Notes under the pieces: model-generated
Databases searched by the model: none
What the model was told of the DNA's origin: nothing
The model's input: only the letters and a program-made list of their open reading frames with translations
Shown: piece after piece, positions 1-9,217 of the stretch
Numbering within the stretch: the first letter of the stretch is position 1
How the letters are laid out: every line of letters starts with the position of its first letter
NCBI GenBank assembly: GCA_016928975.1
Contig: JAFGJR010000180.1
Location: 1 to 34,936, forward strand
Direction of reading: 5' to 3'
DNA length: 34,936 nt
Origin: Sedimentisphaerales bacterium
GTDB lineage: Bacteria > Planctomycetota > Phycisphaerae > Sedimentisphaerales > SG8-4
Position numbers and translations under genes: made by a program

Positions 1-1
1 C

Positions 2-472
2 AGCGGCCGGACGCTCGAGAAGCTGATGACCTACGAGCGGTGGATCGAGAACAGCCTGTATCGCAGCTTCAACGAGCTGCACAGGCTTCGCCGGGAGCAG
101 GAGGCCGTGAAACAAAGCCAAACGGAGGAAGTGTCAAGTTCGAAGTGTGAAGTGTCACGTGGAGCCGATGCTGACCCGCCGTGCGAAACGAAGCCAATGG
201 ACCGTGACGAGGCCGTTGTAGGGGCGGGCCCCTGTGCCCGCCCTGGGCCCGGTGCCGATCCTGGGCAACCACAGGGGGTTGCCCCTACGAACGCGAAACA
301 AAGCCAATCGCCGGATGGCGGATTGAAGACGGGGGAGGGCTCGTGCGAAACAAAGCCAATTGGGGAAGCGTCGAGTAGCACCCCCGCCCTCGGGGGTGAT
401 CCCAGTCGGGGGCGGCTGGGCTACATGGCCGGTGAGCCGCGGCCCGCTCAGCGGTCCGCGGATCTGCAATGA
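2..472 (+). CDS. 3' end of a short hypothetical protein, tail made of repeat sequence
   Basis: The frame is open from the window edge, so the 5' end is missing. The first 35 or so codons encode a charged helical segment containing KLMTYERWIENSLYRSFNEL, which looks like genuine protein. From about position 107 the frame runs through copies of the GAAACAAAGCCAAT repeat and other low-complexity sequence to the TGA at 470-472. The last 120 or so residues are therefore translated repeat and probably not a conserved domain. From memory, short planctomycete hypothetical proteins often end in this kind of helix followed by such repeats, with no known function. The true C-terminus may have been lost when the repeats arrived. 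Confidence 0.45.
   Translation, partial: SGRTLEKLMTYERWIENSLYRSFNELHRLRREQEAVKQSQTEEVSSSKCEVSRGADADPPCETKPMDRDEAVVGAGPCARPGPGADPGQPQGVAPTNAKQSQSPDGGLKTGEGSCETKPIGEASSSTPALGGDPSRGRLGYMAGEPRPAQRSADLQ
107..360 (+). repeat. Four copies of a GAAACAAAGCCAAT dispersed repeat
   Basis: Copies lie at 107-121, 181-198, 292-308 and 343-360, sharing the core GTGCGAAACAAAGCCAAT with small changes. The last copy belongs to a 40-base unit (321-360). That unit recurs in inverted orientation at 34783-34822 with only two mismatches by eye. Translated in the open frame the core reads CETKPI. The function is unknown. Confidence 0.85.
218..288. repeat. 71-bp element with GTAGGGGC/GCCCCTAC terminal inverted repeats
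   Basis: The element begins GTAGGGGC (218-225) and ends GCCCCTAC (281-288). Inside is a hairpin, GGGCAACC paired with GGTTGCCC, and a GC-rich inverted segment near 224-247. The size and terminal repeats resemble a small non-autonomous mobile or REP-like element. A related GTAGGGGCGG motif occurs at 34877. No target-site duplication is obvious. Confidence 0.55.
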
Positions 473-494
473 CCTGCGTGGGGTCTGCGGTGAG

Positions 495-3400
495 TCACTG
501 GGCTCGATACAGGCGAATGTTGTCGAAGTACACCTTGCCGGAGCCGCCTGGTTGCGGATTATTCTTGTCGCCAAAACCGATCGCGAGGCTGCCCATGTCG
601 GTCAGGCTCACGCCCTGATCCGCAAACTCCTTGAGCGCAATATCCCATTGCGTCCAGGTGTCCATCTGTGCCGCGCTCGGGTCCGGGTGGTACACGACGG
701 CGGTCTTGCCATTGTCGTTGCTGACCGCGACGTACATTGGTTCCGCATCGTTGCTCGGCATCGTGGCGCCGATAGCTTCGTTCGTCCACGCGGCCCCGAT
801 GACCGTGCCGGTGACTTTGACGTTGGAGAACTGGGCCTTGCACACCACATTGGCGTTATGACTGGTCAGCGCCAGGCCCACGTACACGTCCTGAGGCATC
901 TGAATGGTCTGCGGATTCCACACCATGGCCGTCCAGGTCACGCCATCGGCGGAATAGTAGCCGTTGAAGTTGTTGGCGTTGTCACGCTCCAGCCTGACCC
1001 AGCAAGGCGCGACCATCGCTGTCTGCTCGGGCGTCGCCACCGGGCTGTCGCTGGTGGAATCGGCGCTGAGGGACAGTCGGCCCTGGAACCGGCATCCGAA
1101 GCCGGGCGTGGCATACACCGCCGCGTAGGGCGCCGTCGGGTCCAGGCCTCGGCGGATCATCACGCCCGCCTTTGCCCAGTCGTTCGTGTTCTGAACGCTG
1201 AGGACCTGTGCCGTGATGGAGCCGGCCCCGGAAAGCTGTTTATAGACGTAGCGGAACTCATCGGCCGTGCCGCCGATGTCCGCGCCGGAGGCGCTGATCG
1301 TGTACGTTCCCGCCGGCGCCTCCAGGAGACTCGCCGGATAGCCCCGGAACCAGAGCGTCAGGGTCTTGACGTCTTCCTCCGTCCAGTCACGCGGATAGCT
1401 CAGAGCCATTACCGCCTCGGAGTAGCCGACGCTGTTGTCGTAGAAGTACGGCATCGACTGGCGGCCTCCGTGAACGACCTCGGTCTCGACGAAATGCTCG
1501 CCGGCGATGAAGTCCGGATCGGGATAACCCACGGTGGAGCCGTTGGACTCCACATCCCACCCGTCGATCCATTTCGTGTAGATTCGGTTGGTCCCATCGT
1601 CCTCAAGGTTGATGTCGTTGTACGACTCGAAATCATCGATCAGAATGAAATCCGCCACGGTGAATTGCCACAGCCGGCCGGGCGTGATCGTCCCATCGGT
1701 GTTGTGCTCGTCGATTCGCCAGTAGTAGGGTCCTGTCGCCCATTCCACGCCTTCCGGAGGCGTGTAGCCGGTTTGGGCCTGGCGGCCGCGATAGATGCCC
1801 GTCGTGTCGGATACGTCACAGTCGCCGACGGCGTCCCGGTCCAGGCCGAAGTATACGTCGTGATCGACTGCATTTTCTCCGGGCAGCCAGCTCAGCGGCA
1901 GCGCGTTCTTCTTGTCCGGCGTGGAACCATTGGCCGGGCCTGGGTCCCAGGCCAGATCCGATTCACCTCTCATCACCTGCTTGATGTCCGCTGCGGTCAG
2001 CGCCATATCGTAGATGCGGACATCGTCGATCAGGCCCTTCCATCCGGCGGTCGTGCCCTGGTCCTTGCCGCCTTTGCCAATGATCATCTTCGTGCAGCCG
2101 GTGATCGTGCCGCCGGGGACATTCGGCTCGCTGGTGCCTGTCGGTGTGTTCTCCACTCCATCGATATACAGTCGGATCGGCTGGTCGCTGCTCCAGGTCA
2201 TCGCCACGTGTTGCCACTCGGTGGTCTGGACGTTGCTGGAGCTCTCCAGTTGCTGCTGCCAGTCCGGCGTCGATACGATGGCCGCTTTGATCACGTTGGA
2301 GCCGCCGTAGCTGGCGCCGGACGCATCGTAACGGATCGTGACCATCTGATCGCTCCCGTCGGGCTCCTCGCAGTCGATGAAGCCGCGATCCGTATTGATC
2401 TGGTCCGACTTGATCCACGTGCAGACGGTGATGGCGTTCAAGCCGTTGAGGAAATCTCCGGCCTCTTCGTTCACGACGTAATCGCCGTCGCCGCCGAAGC
2501 GCAGGGCTCCTCCCACCCGGCCGTCGATTTCCATAGTAGCGCCGCACACGGTTCCGAAGTGGTCGTAGCCGGAATGATCGACGACCGTATCGCGGAGAAC
2601 CTCATCGAACTTCCACCAGCACAAGAGATTCGGATCGGTGACCGGCACGAGAGGTATCGTCGTGAAGCGCCAGATGTCCCCCTTGTGCGTGGCGACGCCG
2701 TCGAACTCATCGACTCGCCAGTAGTAGGTGGTGTCCTTCTCCAGGAAGGTCGGCGTGAAGGTCGGGGCGGTCTGAGGGACACCGTCGGTGGCCTCGTCGA
2801 CGTCGTTGAAGTCCTCGCCGACATACACAGTGTGGGATTTCGCACCGGAACCGGCAGTCCAGCTCAATGTAACCTTCACAGGCACGAAATCCGCGCCGTC
2901 GGCCGGTTCGGGCTGGTAGGCAGTCATCACAGGGACGTTGAAGCTCCAGACGTCGCCTTTCCAGGGGCTCTTGGCGTTGAGGTCATTGACCTCATCGATA
3001 CGCCAGTAGTACGTGGTGCCGGGGATGAGTCCTTTGACATCGAAGGACGTCTCGGCCTGGCGGCCCATGGCGGTGTCGCCGGTGCCGGCCTTGACACTAT
3101 CGGGACTCGTGCCGAAATACACGCTGTGCAGCGCGGCCGCGTCGCCGGGCATCCAGCGAAGAGTCGCCTGCGTGTCTGCGTGCGTGGTCCCATTGGCCGG
3201 GATGGGAGCGTACGCCTTGTACATTGCGTTTCTGATGATGTGAATGAAGATGAGCTTGCATTTGGTCCCGCCCGGCGCCGGCTTGATCGTCAGGCGGCCG
3301 TCGGTGACGGTGACCGTCAGGCTGTACTCATCGAAGTAGTCCGGTCCATCGGGATCGGTCTGAATGGTGCCTTCAATGTCCAGGGTGTTGATCTGGTCCG

Positions 3401-3743
3401 TGTAGGATGGATCGCCGCACGCCAGGTAGAGGTTGTAGACGCCCGGGGGCACCTCGATCTCCCAGGTGGTGGGTCCGTTCTCCTGCATCTGCACGATGGT
3501 GTCGTACCGCTGGTCGGCGGACCGGCCTCGCTTGCGAGCGTCGCTCTGGATGTCCCTGTCCCAGCCGTAGCTGTATCCGTTGCCACGGTCGCCAAAGACC
3601 TCCCCGCAGTCAGGGAGATACCCGGCCGGAACCGTTGCGGTGCTGGGCTGGAAGTTGATCTTGATCAATAACGCCGCAGTCGCGTGCGTTGCCAGGGGTG
3701 ACAAGAGCATCAGACAGATCAGGTAAGTTGCGCCTCTACGCAT
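495..3743 (-). CDS. Secreted LamG / fibronectin-like multidomain protein
   Basis: The 1082-residue protein is probably exported and binds or processes carbohydrate or matrix. I chose ATG at 3743 because AGGAGG sits 6-7 bases upstream and a signal peptide follows (MRRGATYLICLMLL...). Domains in order: a malectin-like beta domain (about 25-175); two fibronectin-like repeats ending in TYYWRIDE or TYYWRVDE (about 184-365); a LamG/concanavalin fold starting LLCWWKFDE (about 371-590); a third fibronectin-like repeat (about 606-696); the LIDDFESYND motif (about 699); a DUF1349-like beta sandwich (about 820-977); and a C-terminal segment ending GKVYFDNIRLYRAQ. No catalytic motif is recognised. A promoter-like pair lies at 3824-3853. 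This architecture is typical of Phycisphaerae surface proteins, and its ligand is unknown. Confidence 0.85.
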   Translation of the reverse strand: MRRGATYLICLMLLSPLATHATAALLIKINFQPSTATVPAGYLPDCGEVFGDRGNGYSYGWDRDIQSDARKRGRSADQRYDTIVQMQENGPTTWEIEVPPGVYNLYLACGDPSYTDQINTLDIEGTIQTDPDGPDYFDEYSLTVTVTDGRLTIKPAPGGTKCKLIFIHIIRNAMYKAYAPIPANGTTHADTQATLRWMPGDAAALHSVYFGTSPDSVKAGTGDTAMGRQAETSFDVKGLIPGTTYYWRIDEVNDLNAKSPWKGDVWSFNVPVMTAYQPEPADGADFVPVKVTLSWTAGSGAKSHTVYVGEDFNDVDEATDGVPQTAPTFTPTFLEKDTTYYWRVDEFDGVATHKGDIWRFTTIPLVPVTDPNLLCWWKFDEVLRDTVVDHSGYDHFGTVCGATMEIDGRVGGALRFGGDGDYVVNEEAGDFLNGLNAITVCTWIKSDQINTDRGFIDCEEPDGSDQMVTIRYDASGASYGGSNVIKAAIVSTPDWQQQLESSSNVQTTEWQHVAMTWSSDQPIRLYIDGVENTPTGTSEPNVPGGTITGCTKMIIGKGGKDQGTTAGWKGLIDDVRIYDMALTAADIKQVMRGESDLAWDPGPANGSTPDKKNALPLSWLPGENAVDHDVYFGLDRDAVGDCDVSDTTGIYRGRQAQTGYTPPEGVEWATGPYYWRIDEHNTDGTITPGRLWQFTVADFILIDDFESYNDINLEDDGTNRIYTKWIDGWDVESNGSTVGYPDPDFIAGEHFVETEVVHGGRQSMPYFYDNSVGYSEAVMALSYPRDWTEEDVKTLTLWFRGYPASLLEAPAGTYTISASGADIGGTADEFRYVYKQLSGAGSITAQVLSVQNTNDWAKAGVMIRRGLDPTAPYAAVYATPGFGCRFQGRLSLSADSTSDSPVATPEQTAMVAPCWVRLERDNANNFNGYYSADGVTWTAMVWNPQTIQMPQDVYVGLALTSHNANVVCKAQFSNVKVTGTVIGAAWTNEAIGATMPSNDAEPMYVAVSNDNGKTAVVYHPDPSAAQMDTWTQWDIALKEFADQGVSLTDMGSLAIGFGDKNNPQPGGSGKVYFDNIRLYRAQ

Positions 3744-3823
3744 TGCAGTCCTCCTACGTTGGTGAGATGCCAGTCCACTTCGGTTGCTGAAAGGTCCGGA
3801 AACAACGGGTCCTGCCACCACTA

Positions 3824-3853
3824 TCTATACCAAACCGGGAGCCTTTCGGTCAA
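3824..3853 (-). promoter_or_regulatory. Putative sigma70-type promoter for the LamG gene
   Basis: On the minus strand TTGACC (3853-3848) and TATAGA (3829-3824) are separated by 18 bases. Transcription would start near 3816, giving a leader of about 70 bases before the AGGAGG-led ATG at 3743. This is a pattern match only. Confidence 0.4.
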
Positions 3854-3937
3854 GCAGAAAATGATGTCGCGGCAGGGCGGGGCAGGCTAAGATATCGGCG
3901 GACGGCTTTGATGAATCCGTGGTTCAGGAGACAGCAG

Positions 3938-5449
3938 ATGAATCCACCGTCGGTGACCGCACGCAGGAACGCCCCGGCCTGGTATTTGGATGGTCTACAC
4001 GGGGCACCTGGCCTTGTGTTTCTCATCACCCTCCTCTCGCTGGCGCCATCCATCCAGGGTGCCAATCAGGCCGCCTTGCCGGGACAAGCGAGTATCGAAT
4101 TCATCAAGACGGAGAAACCGCGGGTGATCGTCTTAACGGACATCTCCAACGAGCCCGACGACGAAGAATCGCTCGTGCGGTTTCTGGTCTACTCGAACGA
4201 ATACGATGTCGAGGGCCTGATTGCCACGACGTCCGTCTGGCTGAAGAACACGGTCCGCCCGGAGCGGATTCGGGAACGGGTGGAGGCATTCGGCCAGGTT
4301 CGAGACAACCTGTTGAAGCACGCCCCCGGCTATCCGACCCAGGAGCATCTGCTCCGTGTAATCAAGACCGGCCGGCGTGAGTTTGGCATGGAAGGGGTGG
4401 GGGAGGGCAAGAGTTCCGAGGGATCGCGGCACATCATCGCCGTGGTGGATAGGTCGGATGAGCGGCCGGTGTGGGTCTGCGTCTGGGGCGGGGCCAACTG
4501 CCTCGCGCAGGCGCTGTGGGACGTGAAGCACGCGCGAAGTGAGAAGGAATTGGACGCGTTCGTGTCGAGACTGCGTGTCTATACGATCTCCGATCAGGAC
4601 GATTCGGGTCGCTGGATGCGGCTCACGTTCCCGAACCTGTTCTACATCGTGAGTCCCAGCAGCGTGGACAACCAGGAGTATCAAAGGGCCACCTGGACCG
4701 GCATCTCCGGCGACCGCCTCTATCAGAATGGTCCGATGCACAAATTCGAACTGGTGGACAATCCGTGGCTGGAGAAGAACGTCATTGAAGGTCACGGCCC
4801 GCTCGGCGCCCTCTATCCCCGGCTGAAGTACATCATGGAAGGCGACACCCCCTCGTTCTTCAACCTCATCAACAATGGCCTGGGAAGCAGCATTAGCCCG
4901 TCATACGGCGGGTGGGGAGGCCGCTACGTTCTCCACCAGGCCTACGGCGAGATACGTCCCATCTGGACCAACGCCAGGGGTAGCCGCGATACCGTCGTGG
5001 CAGAGAACGGAATGACCTGGACCTGCGATCAGGCGACGATCTGGCGGTGGCGCGAGGCATTTCAGCACGACTTCGCCGCTCGGATGGACTGGTGCGTCGC
5101 CGACAGCTTCGAGAAAGCGAACCACAATCCCGTCGCGACGTTTGAGGGTGACACGAGCAAGGCGGTGGCGCGAGTGCGGGTGAAGTCGGGCCGGCGCGTG
5201 ACCCTCAGTGCCGTCGGGACGCGCGACCCCGATGGCGACAAGGTGGCCTGCCGCTGGTTCGTCTACAACGAAACGGGGACCTTCAAAGGCCCGGTCGAAA
5301 TTGAGAACAGTACGTCGCCGCAAGCGTCCTTCATCGCCCCTCAGGTGGAGGAGCCCAAGTCGATTCACGTCATCCTCGAAGTCAAAGACGACGGCGAGCC
5401 TGCGTTGTACAGTTATCGCAGAGCGATCGTTACGGTCGAGGGCAAATGA
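3938..5449 (+). CDS. DUF1593 / Sde182-like nucleoside-hydrolase-fold secreted protein
   Basis: The 503-residue product starts at ATG 3938, preceded by AGGAG seven bases upstream. An ATG at 3911 is in frame but has no ribosome site. A long basic leader and a hydrophobic stretch (about 28-42) suggest export. The body opens with RVIVLTDISNEPDDEESLVR, matching the Asp-rich N-terminal motif of the nucleoside-hydrolase-like fold used by the DUF1593 (cellulose-binding Sde182) family. The last 100 or so residues form a beta-sandwich like the Sde182 C-terminal domain (PDGDKVACRWFVY). Members often sit in plant-glycan loci, but their exact reaction is not established. The stop overlaps the start of the next gene (ATGA, 5446-5449), so the two are probably translated together. 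Confidence 0.85.
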   Translation: MNPPSVTARRNAPAWYLDGLHGAPGLVFLITLLSLAPSIQGANQAALPGQASIEFIKTEKPRVIVLTDISNEPDDEESLVRFLVYSNEYDVEGLIATTSVWLKNTVRPERIRERVEAFGQVRDNLLKHAPGYPTQEHLLRVIKTGRREFGMEGVGEGKSSEGSRHIIAVVDRSDERPVWVCVWGGANCLAQALWDVKHARSEKELDAFVSRLRVYTISDQDDSGRWMRLTFPNLFYIVSPSSVDNQEYQRATWTGISGDRLYQNGPMHKFELVDNPWLEKNVIEGHGPLGALYPRLKYIMEGDTPSFFNLINNGLGSSISPSYGGWGGRYVLHQAYGEIRPIWTNARGSRDTVVAENGMTWTCDQATIWRWREAFQHDFAARMDWCVADSFEKANHNPVATFEGDTSKAVARVRVKSGRRVTLSAVGTRDPDGDKVACRWFVYNETGTFKGPVEIENSTSPQASFIAPQVEEPKSIHVILEVKDDGEPALYSYRRAIVTVEGK

Positions 5450-8400
5450 GGATGCGACCTTGCCTCGTGATGTTCGTGGTTGTCTGCTTGACCGTCGGCT
5501 GTGCATGCGGGGCAGGGAGGGGACTGACCGATACGTCCGCCAGTCCGTACGTACGGCTGCGCAGTGTGGACATCGATGCGGTGCGATGGACGGACGGCTT
5601 CTGGGCCGAGCGGCTCGATTGGTGTCACAAGGTCGTGATTCCCAACATGTGGCGGCTGCTCGAAGATCCGAACATCAGCCACGCCTACGAGAACTTCCTG
5701 GTGGCCGCCGGCGAGAAAGAGGGGGTCCACCGAGGTCCGAAGTGGCACGACGGCGACTTCTTCAAATGGCTCGAAGCGGCAGCGTTCGTCTACGCCGTGA
5801 CCCATGACGAGGAGCTGGATCGGCGCATGGATCGGATCATCGAGGTGATCGGCAAGGCTCAGCGGGAGGATGGATACATCCACACGCCGGTCATCATTGC
5901 CCAGCGGCAACACTCGGCCGAGTCGGGTGAGTTTCGCAATCGGCTCGACTTTGAAACCTACAATATGGGCCATCTGATGACGTGCGCCTGCACGCACTAT
6001 CGCGCCACCGGCAAGACCCGCCTGCTGGCCATCGCGAAGAAAGGGACGGATTTCCTCTACAAGACGTACAAGGACTCTCCCGATACTCTGGCGAATAATG
6101 CGATCTGCCCATCGCACTACATGGGTGTCGTGGAGATGTACCGCACACTTGGCGATCCCAAGTATCGGGAGCTTGCCACAGGGCTGATTGATATTCGGGA
6201 CCGGGTCAAAGGGGGCACGGATCACAACCAGGACCGGATTCCACTTCGCCAACAGACGCAGGCCGTGGGGCACGCGGTTCGGGCGAACTACCTTTACGCC
6301 GGCGCCGCGGATGTGTATGCCGAGACGGGCGACCCGTCTTTGCTCGCTGCCCTGGAGAAGATCTGGTGCGATGTTGCTCATCGAAAGATGTACGTGACCG
6401 GGGCGACCGGCGCCCTGTACGACGGCGCCTCTCCCGACGGCTCGAAGTCGCACTCTTCGATCCAACTGGTGCATCAGGCCTATGGCCGGCCGTACCAGTT
6501 GCCCAACATCACCGCCTACAACGAATCCTGCGCCACGGTCGGTTTTGTCCTGTGGAACTGGCGCATGCTGGCGATCACCGGCGACGCTCGCTATGCCGAT
6601 CTGCTGGAGCTGGCCCTCTACAACGGCGTGCTGGCTACGATCAGCCTCGACGGCAAGAAGTTCTTCTACACGAATCCGCTCGGCCGCGTGGACGATCTGC
6701 CGTTCGAGCTGCGCTGGTCGCGACGTCGCGAGCCGTACATAAGCTGCTTCTGCTGCCCGCCGAACACCGTCCGCACGATTGCCGAGGTCGCCGCCTACGC
6801 GTACAGCGTGTCCGACGAGGGCGTGTGGATCAATCTCTACGGCGGCAATACGCTCGACATTCGTCTTGCCGACGGTGCCATCGTGAAGCTCGCACAGCAG
6901 ACGGAGTACCCCTGGCAGGGCACAGTCCATGTCACTCTGGAAGTCGCACCGTCGAACGAGCTCTCGTTGTTCCTGCGAATCCCCGGCTGGGCGGAGGGCG
7001 CCCGCGTGACCGTCAACGAAGAACTCGTGGGCGGAAGGCCGCAATCGGGAAGGTACTTCGAGATCCGACGATCCTGGTCGGCAGGGGACCGGATCGGACT
7101 GGTCCTGCCCATGCCTGCGCAACTGCTGGAGGCCCATCCTCTGGTCGAGGAGACGCGCAATCAGGCCGCGGTCCGTCGCGGACCGATTGTCTATTGCCTG
7201 GAGTCGACGGACTTGCCGGAAGGCGTCAGAGTCTGCGATGTGGCAATCCCGCGCGACGTGCGGCTTGTAGAGACGCAAGATCTTGCGTCTCTACCCGGGC
7301 CCATCACGGTCTTGAATGGAAAGGCTCGAGTCTTCGCCGGCGGTAGCTGGGACAACGTTCTCTATCGAAACGCGTCTCGCAAGGAGCCAAAGGAGATCGA
7401 CTTGCGTCTGATCCCTTACTACGCCTGGGGCAATCGCGGCGACTCGGAGATGGCGGTCTGGATGCCTCTGGCCGGCGCAGGGCAGGATGAGCCAATGTTC
7501 CTTCTCGACGCGGCGGCGTTCCAGCATCACGTCGATTTCTTCAACGACATGGAGGCCGAGAACATCGTCAATCACGTGCCGAACCGCCAGTCGTGGATGT
7601 GGATGAGGGACAATATCCCATTCTTCGAGTGCCCGGACAAGGCCTTCGAGCAGGTCTACTACCATCGCTGGTGGACGTTCCGCAAGCACCTGAAGCAGAC
7701 GCCCGACGGTTTCGTTCTTACGGAGTTCCTTGACGAGGTCGGCCACAGCGGCAAGTACAACACGATAAGCTGCGCCCTGGGACATCACATCTACGAGGGA
7801 GCGTGGCTGCGTGACGGCCGTTACATCGACGAGTATGCCCGGTTCTGGTACACCGGCAATGACGGTAGCCTTCAGCGGCACTTTCATCAGTACAGCAACT
7901 GGGCGACGTGGGCTCTCTATCGCAGGTACCTCGTGAACCACGACAAGGCATTCCTTGTCGGTTTGTTGGACGCATTCATCGTTGACTACGAGACGTGGGT
8001 GCGCGAGCGAGGCGACGCAAGCGGCCTGTTCTGGCAGTACGATGTGAGAGACGGCATGGAAGAATCGATCAGCGGTGGGCGAAAGGCCAAGAACATCCGG
8101 CCCCCTCTGAACAGCTACATGTACGCCAGCGCGCTGGCGATCTCGAAAGTGGCGGAGATGGCGGGCCGCGACGCCATCGCCAGGGAATATGCTCAAGAGG
8201 CCGAACGGCTCAAATCGCTGGTGCAAGGGCTCATGTGGGACGAGCAGGCGGATTTCTTCAAGGTCCGCCGCCCGGACGGCACACTGGCAGACGTGCGAGA
8301 GGAGATCGGTTTCATTCCGTGGTGCTTCGATCTGCCCCGGCCGGGGCACGAGCAGGCGTGGAAGCAGCTTGTCGATCCGCAAGGCTTTGCGGCGCCGATG

Positions 8401-9006
8401 GGAATCACGACCGCGGAGCGCAGGCACCCTCAGTTCCGAAGTCACGGCGTCGGCACGTGCGAGTGGGACGGCGCCGTCTGGCCCTTTGCGACCAGCCAGA
8501 CGCTCACCGGCCTGGCGAACGTCCTGCGCAACTATCGTCAGTCATGCGTGAGCAAGGCGGACTATTTCGACGCTCTCATCACTTACGCTCGGTCCCACCA
8601 ATATCGAGGCAAGCCCTACCTCGGCGAGTATCTCGATGAGAAGAGCGGCCAATGGTTGAAACCCGATTCGGATCGCAGCCGTTACTACAACCATTCGACC
8701 TTCTGTGACCTCGTGATCAGCGGATTGGTCGGCCTCGTGCCGCAGGAAGGCGCAGCAATCCTCATCGACCCGCTGCTCCCCTCGGATGCGTGGGATTGGT
8801 TCTGCCTGGATCGCGTGTCCTATCACGGCCGCGTGCTCACGATCCTATGGGATCGCAACGGCCAGAAGTACCACAGAGGCAAGGGCCTCCGGGTCTACGC
8901 GGACGGAACGGAGATCGCACGATCGGATGAGCTTGCCCGCGTTACAGGCGAACTGCCCCAGGATGCAGAGGCAACAGCATCGTTGAGTCCCTCGCCTGCG
9001 AAATAG
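5446..9006 (+). CDS. Two-domain glycosidase: GH127 (DUF1680) fused to a GH63/MGH1-like domain
   Basis: The 1186-residue exported protein starts MRMRPCLVMFVVVCLTVGC, possibly a lipoprotein signal. Residues about 30-660 are a GH127 (beta-L-arabinofuranosidase type) alpha/alpha barrel and beta-sandwich. They contain NESC (Glu360, Cys362) and CFCCPPN (Cys434, Cys436, Cys437), matching the Zn-cysteine cluster and nucleophilic Cys417 of Bifidobacterium HypBA1. The position equivalent to HypBA1 Glu322 is Gln344. Residues about 680-1165 form a second alpha/alpha barrel with GTCEWDGAVWPF, resembling GH63/mannosylglycerate-hydrolase-like enzymes. The fusion suggests stepwise removal of arabinose and another sugar from one substrate. 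A perfect 28-bp palindrome lies inside the frame at 7267-7294 (residues 608-617). Specificity is inferred. Confidence 0.88.
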   Translation: MRMRPCLVMFVVVCLTVGCACGAGRGLTDTSASPYVRLRSVDIDAVRWTDGFWAERLDWCHKVVIPNMWRLLEDPNISHAYENFLVAAGEKEGVHRGPKWHDGDFFKWLEAAAFVYAVTHDEELDRRMDRIIEVIGKAQREDGYIHTPVIIAQRQHSAESGEFRNRLDFETYNMGHLMTCACTHYRATGKTRLLAIAKKGTDFLYKTYKDSPDTLANNAICPSHYMGVVEMYRTLGDPKYRELATGLIDIRDRVKGGTDHNQDRIPLRQQTQAVGHAVRANYLYAGAADVYAETGDPSLLAALEKIWCDVAHRKMYVTGATGALYDGASPDGSKSHSSIQLVHQAYGRPYQLPNITAYNESCATVGFVLWNWRMLAITGDARYADLLELALYNGVLATISLDGKKFFYTNPLGRVDDLPFELRWSRRREPYISCFCCPPNTVRTIAEVAAYAYSVSDEGVWINLYGGNTLDIRLADGAIVKLAQQTEYPWQGTVHVTLEVAPSNELSLFLRIPGWAEGARVTVNEELVGGRPQSGRYFEIRRSWSAGDRIGLVLPMPAQLLEAHPLVEETRNQAAVRRGPIVYCLESTDLPEGVRVCDVAIPRDVRLVETQDLASLPGPITVLNGKARVFAGGSWDNVLYRNASRKEPKEIDLRLIPYYAWGNRGDSEMAVWMPLAGAGQDEPMFLLDAAAFQHHVDFFNDMEAENIVNHVPNRQSWMWMRDNIPFFECPDKAFEQVYYHRWWTFRKHLKQTPDGFVLTEFLDEVGHSGKYNTISCALGHHIYEGAWLRDGRYIDEYARFWYTGNDGSLQRHFHQYSNWATWALYRRYLVNHDKAFLVGLLDAFIVDYETWVRERGDASGLFWQYDVRDGMEESISGGRKAKNIRPPLNSYMYASALAISKVAEMAGRDAIAREYAQEAERLKSLVQGLMWDEQADFFKVRRPDGTLADVREEIGFIPWCFDLPRPGHEQAWKQLVDPQGFAAPMGITTAERRHPQFRSHGVGTCEWDGAVWPFATSQTLTGLANVLRNYRQSCVSKADYFDALITYARSHQYRGKPYLGEYLDEKSGQWLKPDSDRSRYYNHSTFCDLVISGLVGLVPQEGAAILIDPLLPSDAWDWFCLDRVSYHGRVLTILWDRNGQKYHRGKGLRVYADGTEIARSDELARVTGELPQDAEATASLSPSPAK
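7267..7294. repeat. Perfect 28-bp palindrome inside the GH127 reading frame
   Basis: The sequence gtagagacgcaaga is followed directly by its exact reverse complement. It is read in frame as VETQDLASLP, in a loop near the end of the GH127 unit. From memory, similar GTAGAGACGC palindromes are dispersed in cyanobacterial and planctomycete genomes. No second copy was seen in this window. Confidence 0.9.
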
Positions 9007-9083
9007 TCCATCTTCCCCTCCGATCCTCTTGCCATCCCGACGGCTTTCGTGTAGGGTACATGAGATAGACAAGAGTCAGGTTT

Positions 9084-9157
9084 GCGTCTGTAGCTCAATT
9101 GGACAGAGCATCGGTCTTCGGAACCGATGGTTGGGGGTTCGAGTCCCTCCAGACGCA
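9084..9157 (+). tRNA. tRNA-Arg (anticodon TCG)
   Basis: A full cloverleaf folds by eye. The acceptor is GCGTCTG/CAGACGC with A as discriminator, and the D-arm has GCTC/GAGC. The anticodon stem is TCGGT/ACCGA with loop CTTCGGA, so the anticodon is TCG at 9118-9120, and the T-loop is TTCGAGT. The 3' CCA is not encoded. The gene stands alone between two converging protein genes. Confidence 0.95.
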
Positions 9158-9217
9158 GTGAGTCCGGTGCAGGTCTGCCGGAGATTTCCACCCGCTTTTC
9201 TGAGGCCGTTCTACAGC

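Noticed and set aside
360..3671. Long plus-strand ORF of about 1100 codons opposite the LamG gene
   Set aside because: It is antisense to a gene with a signal peptide, ribosome site and recognisable domains; high GC leaves the complementary frame open.
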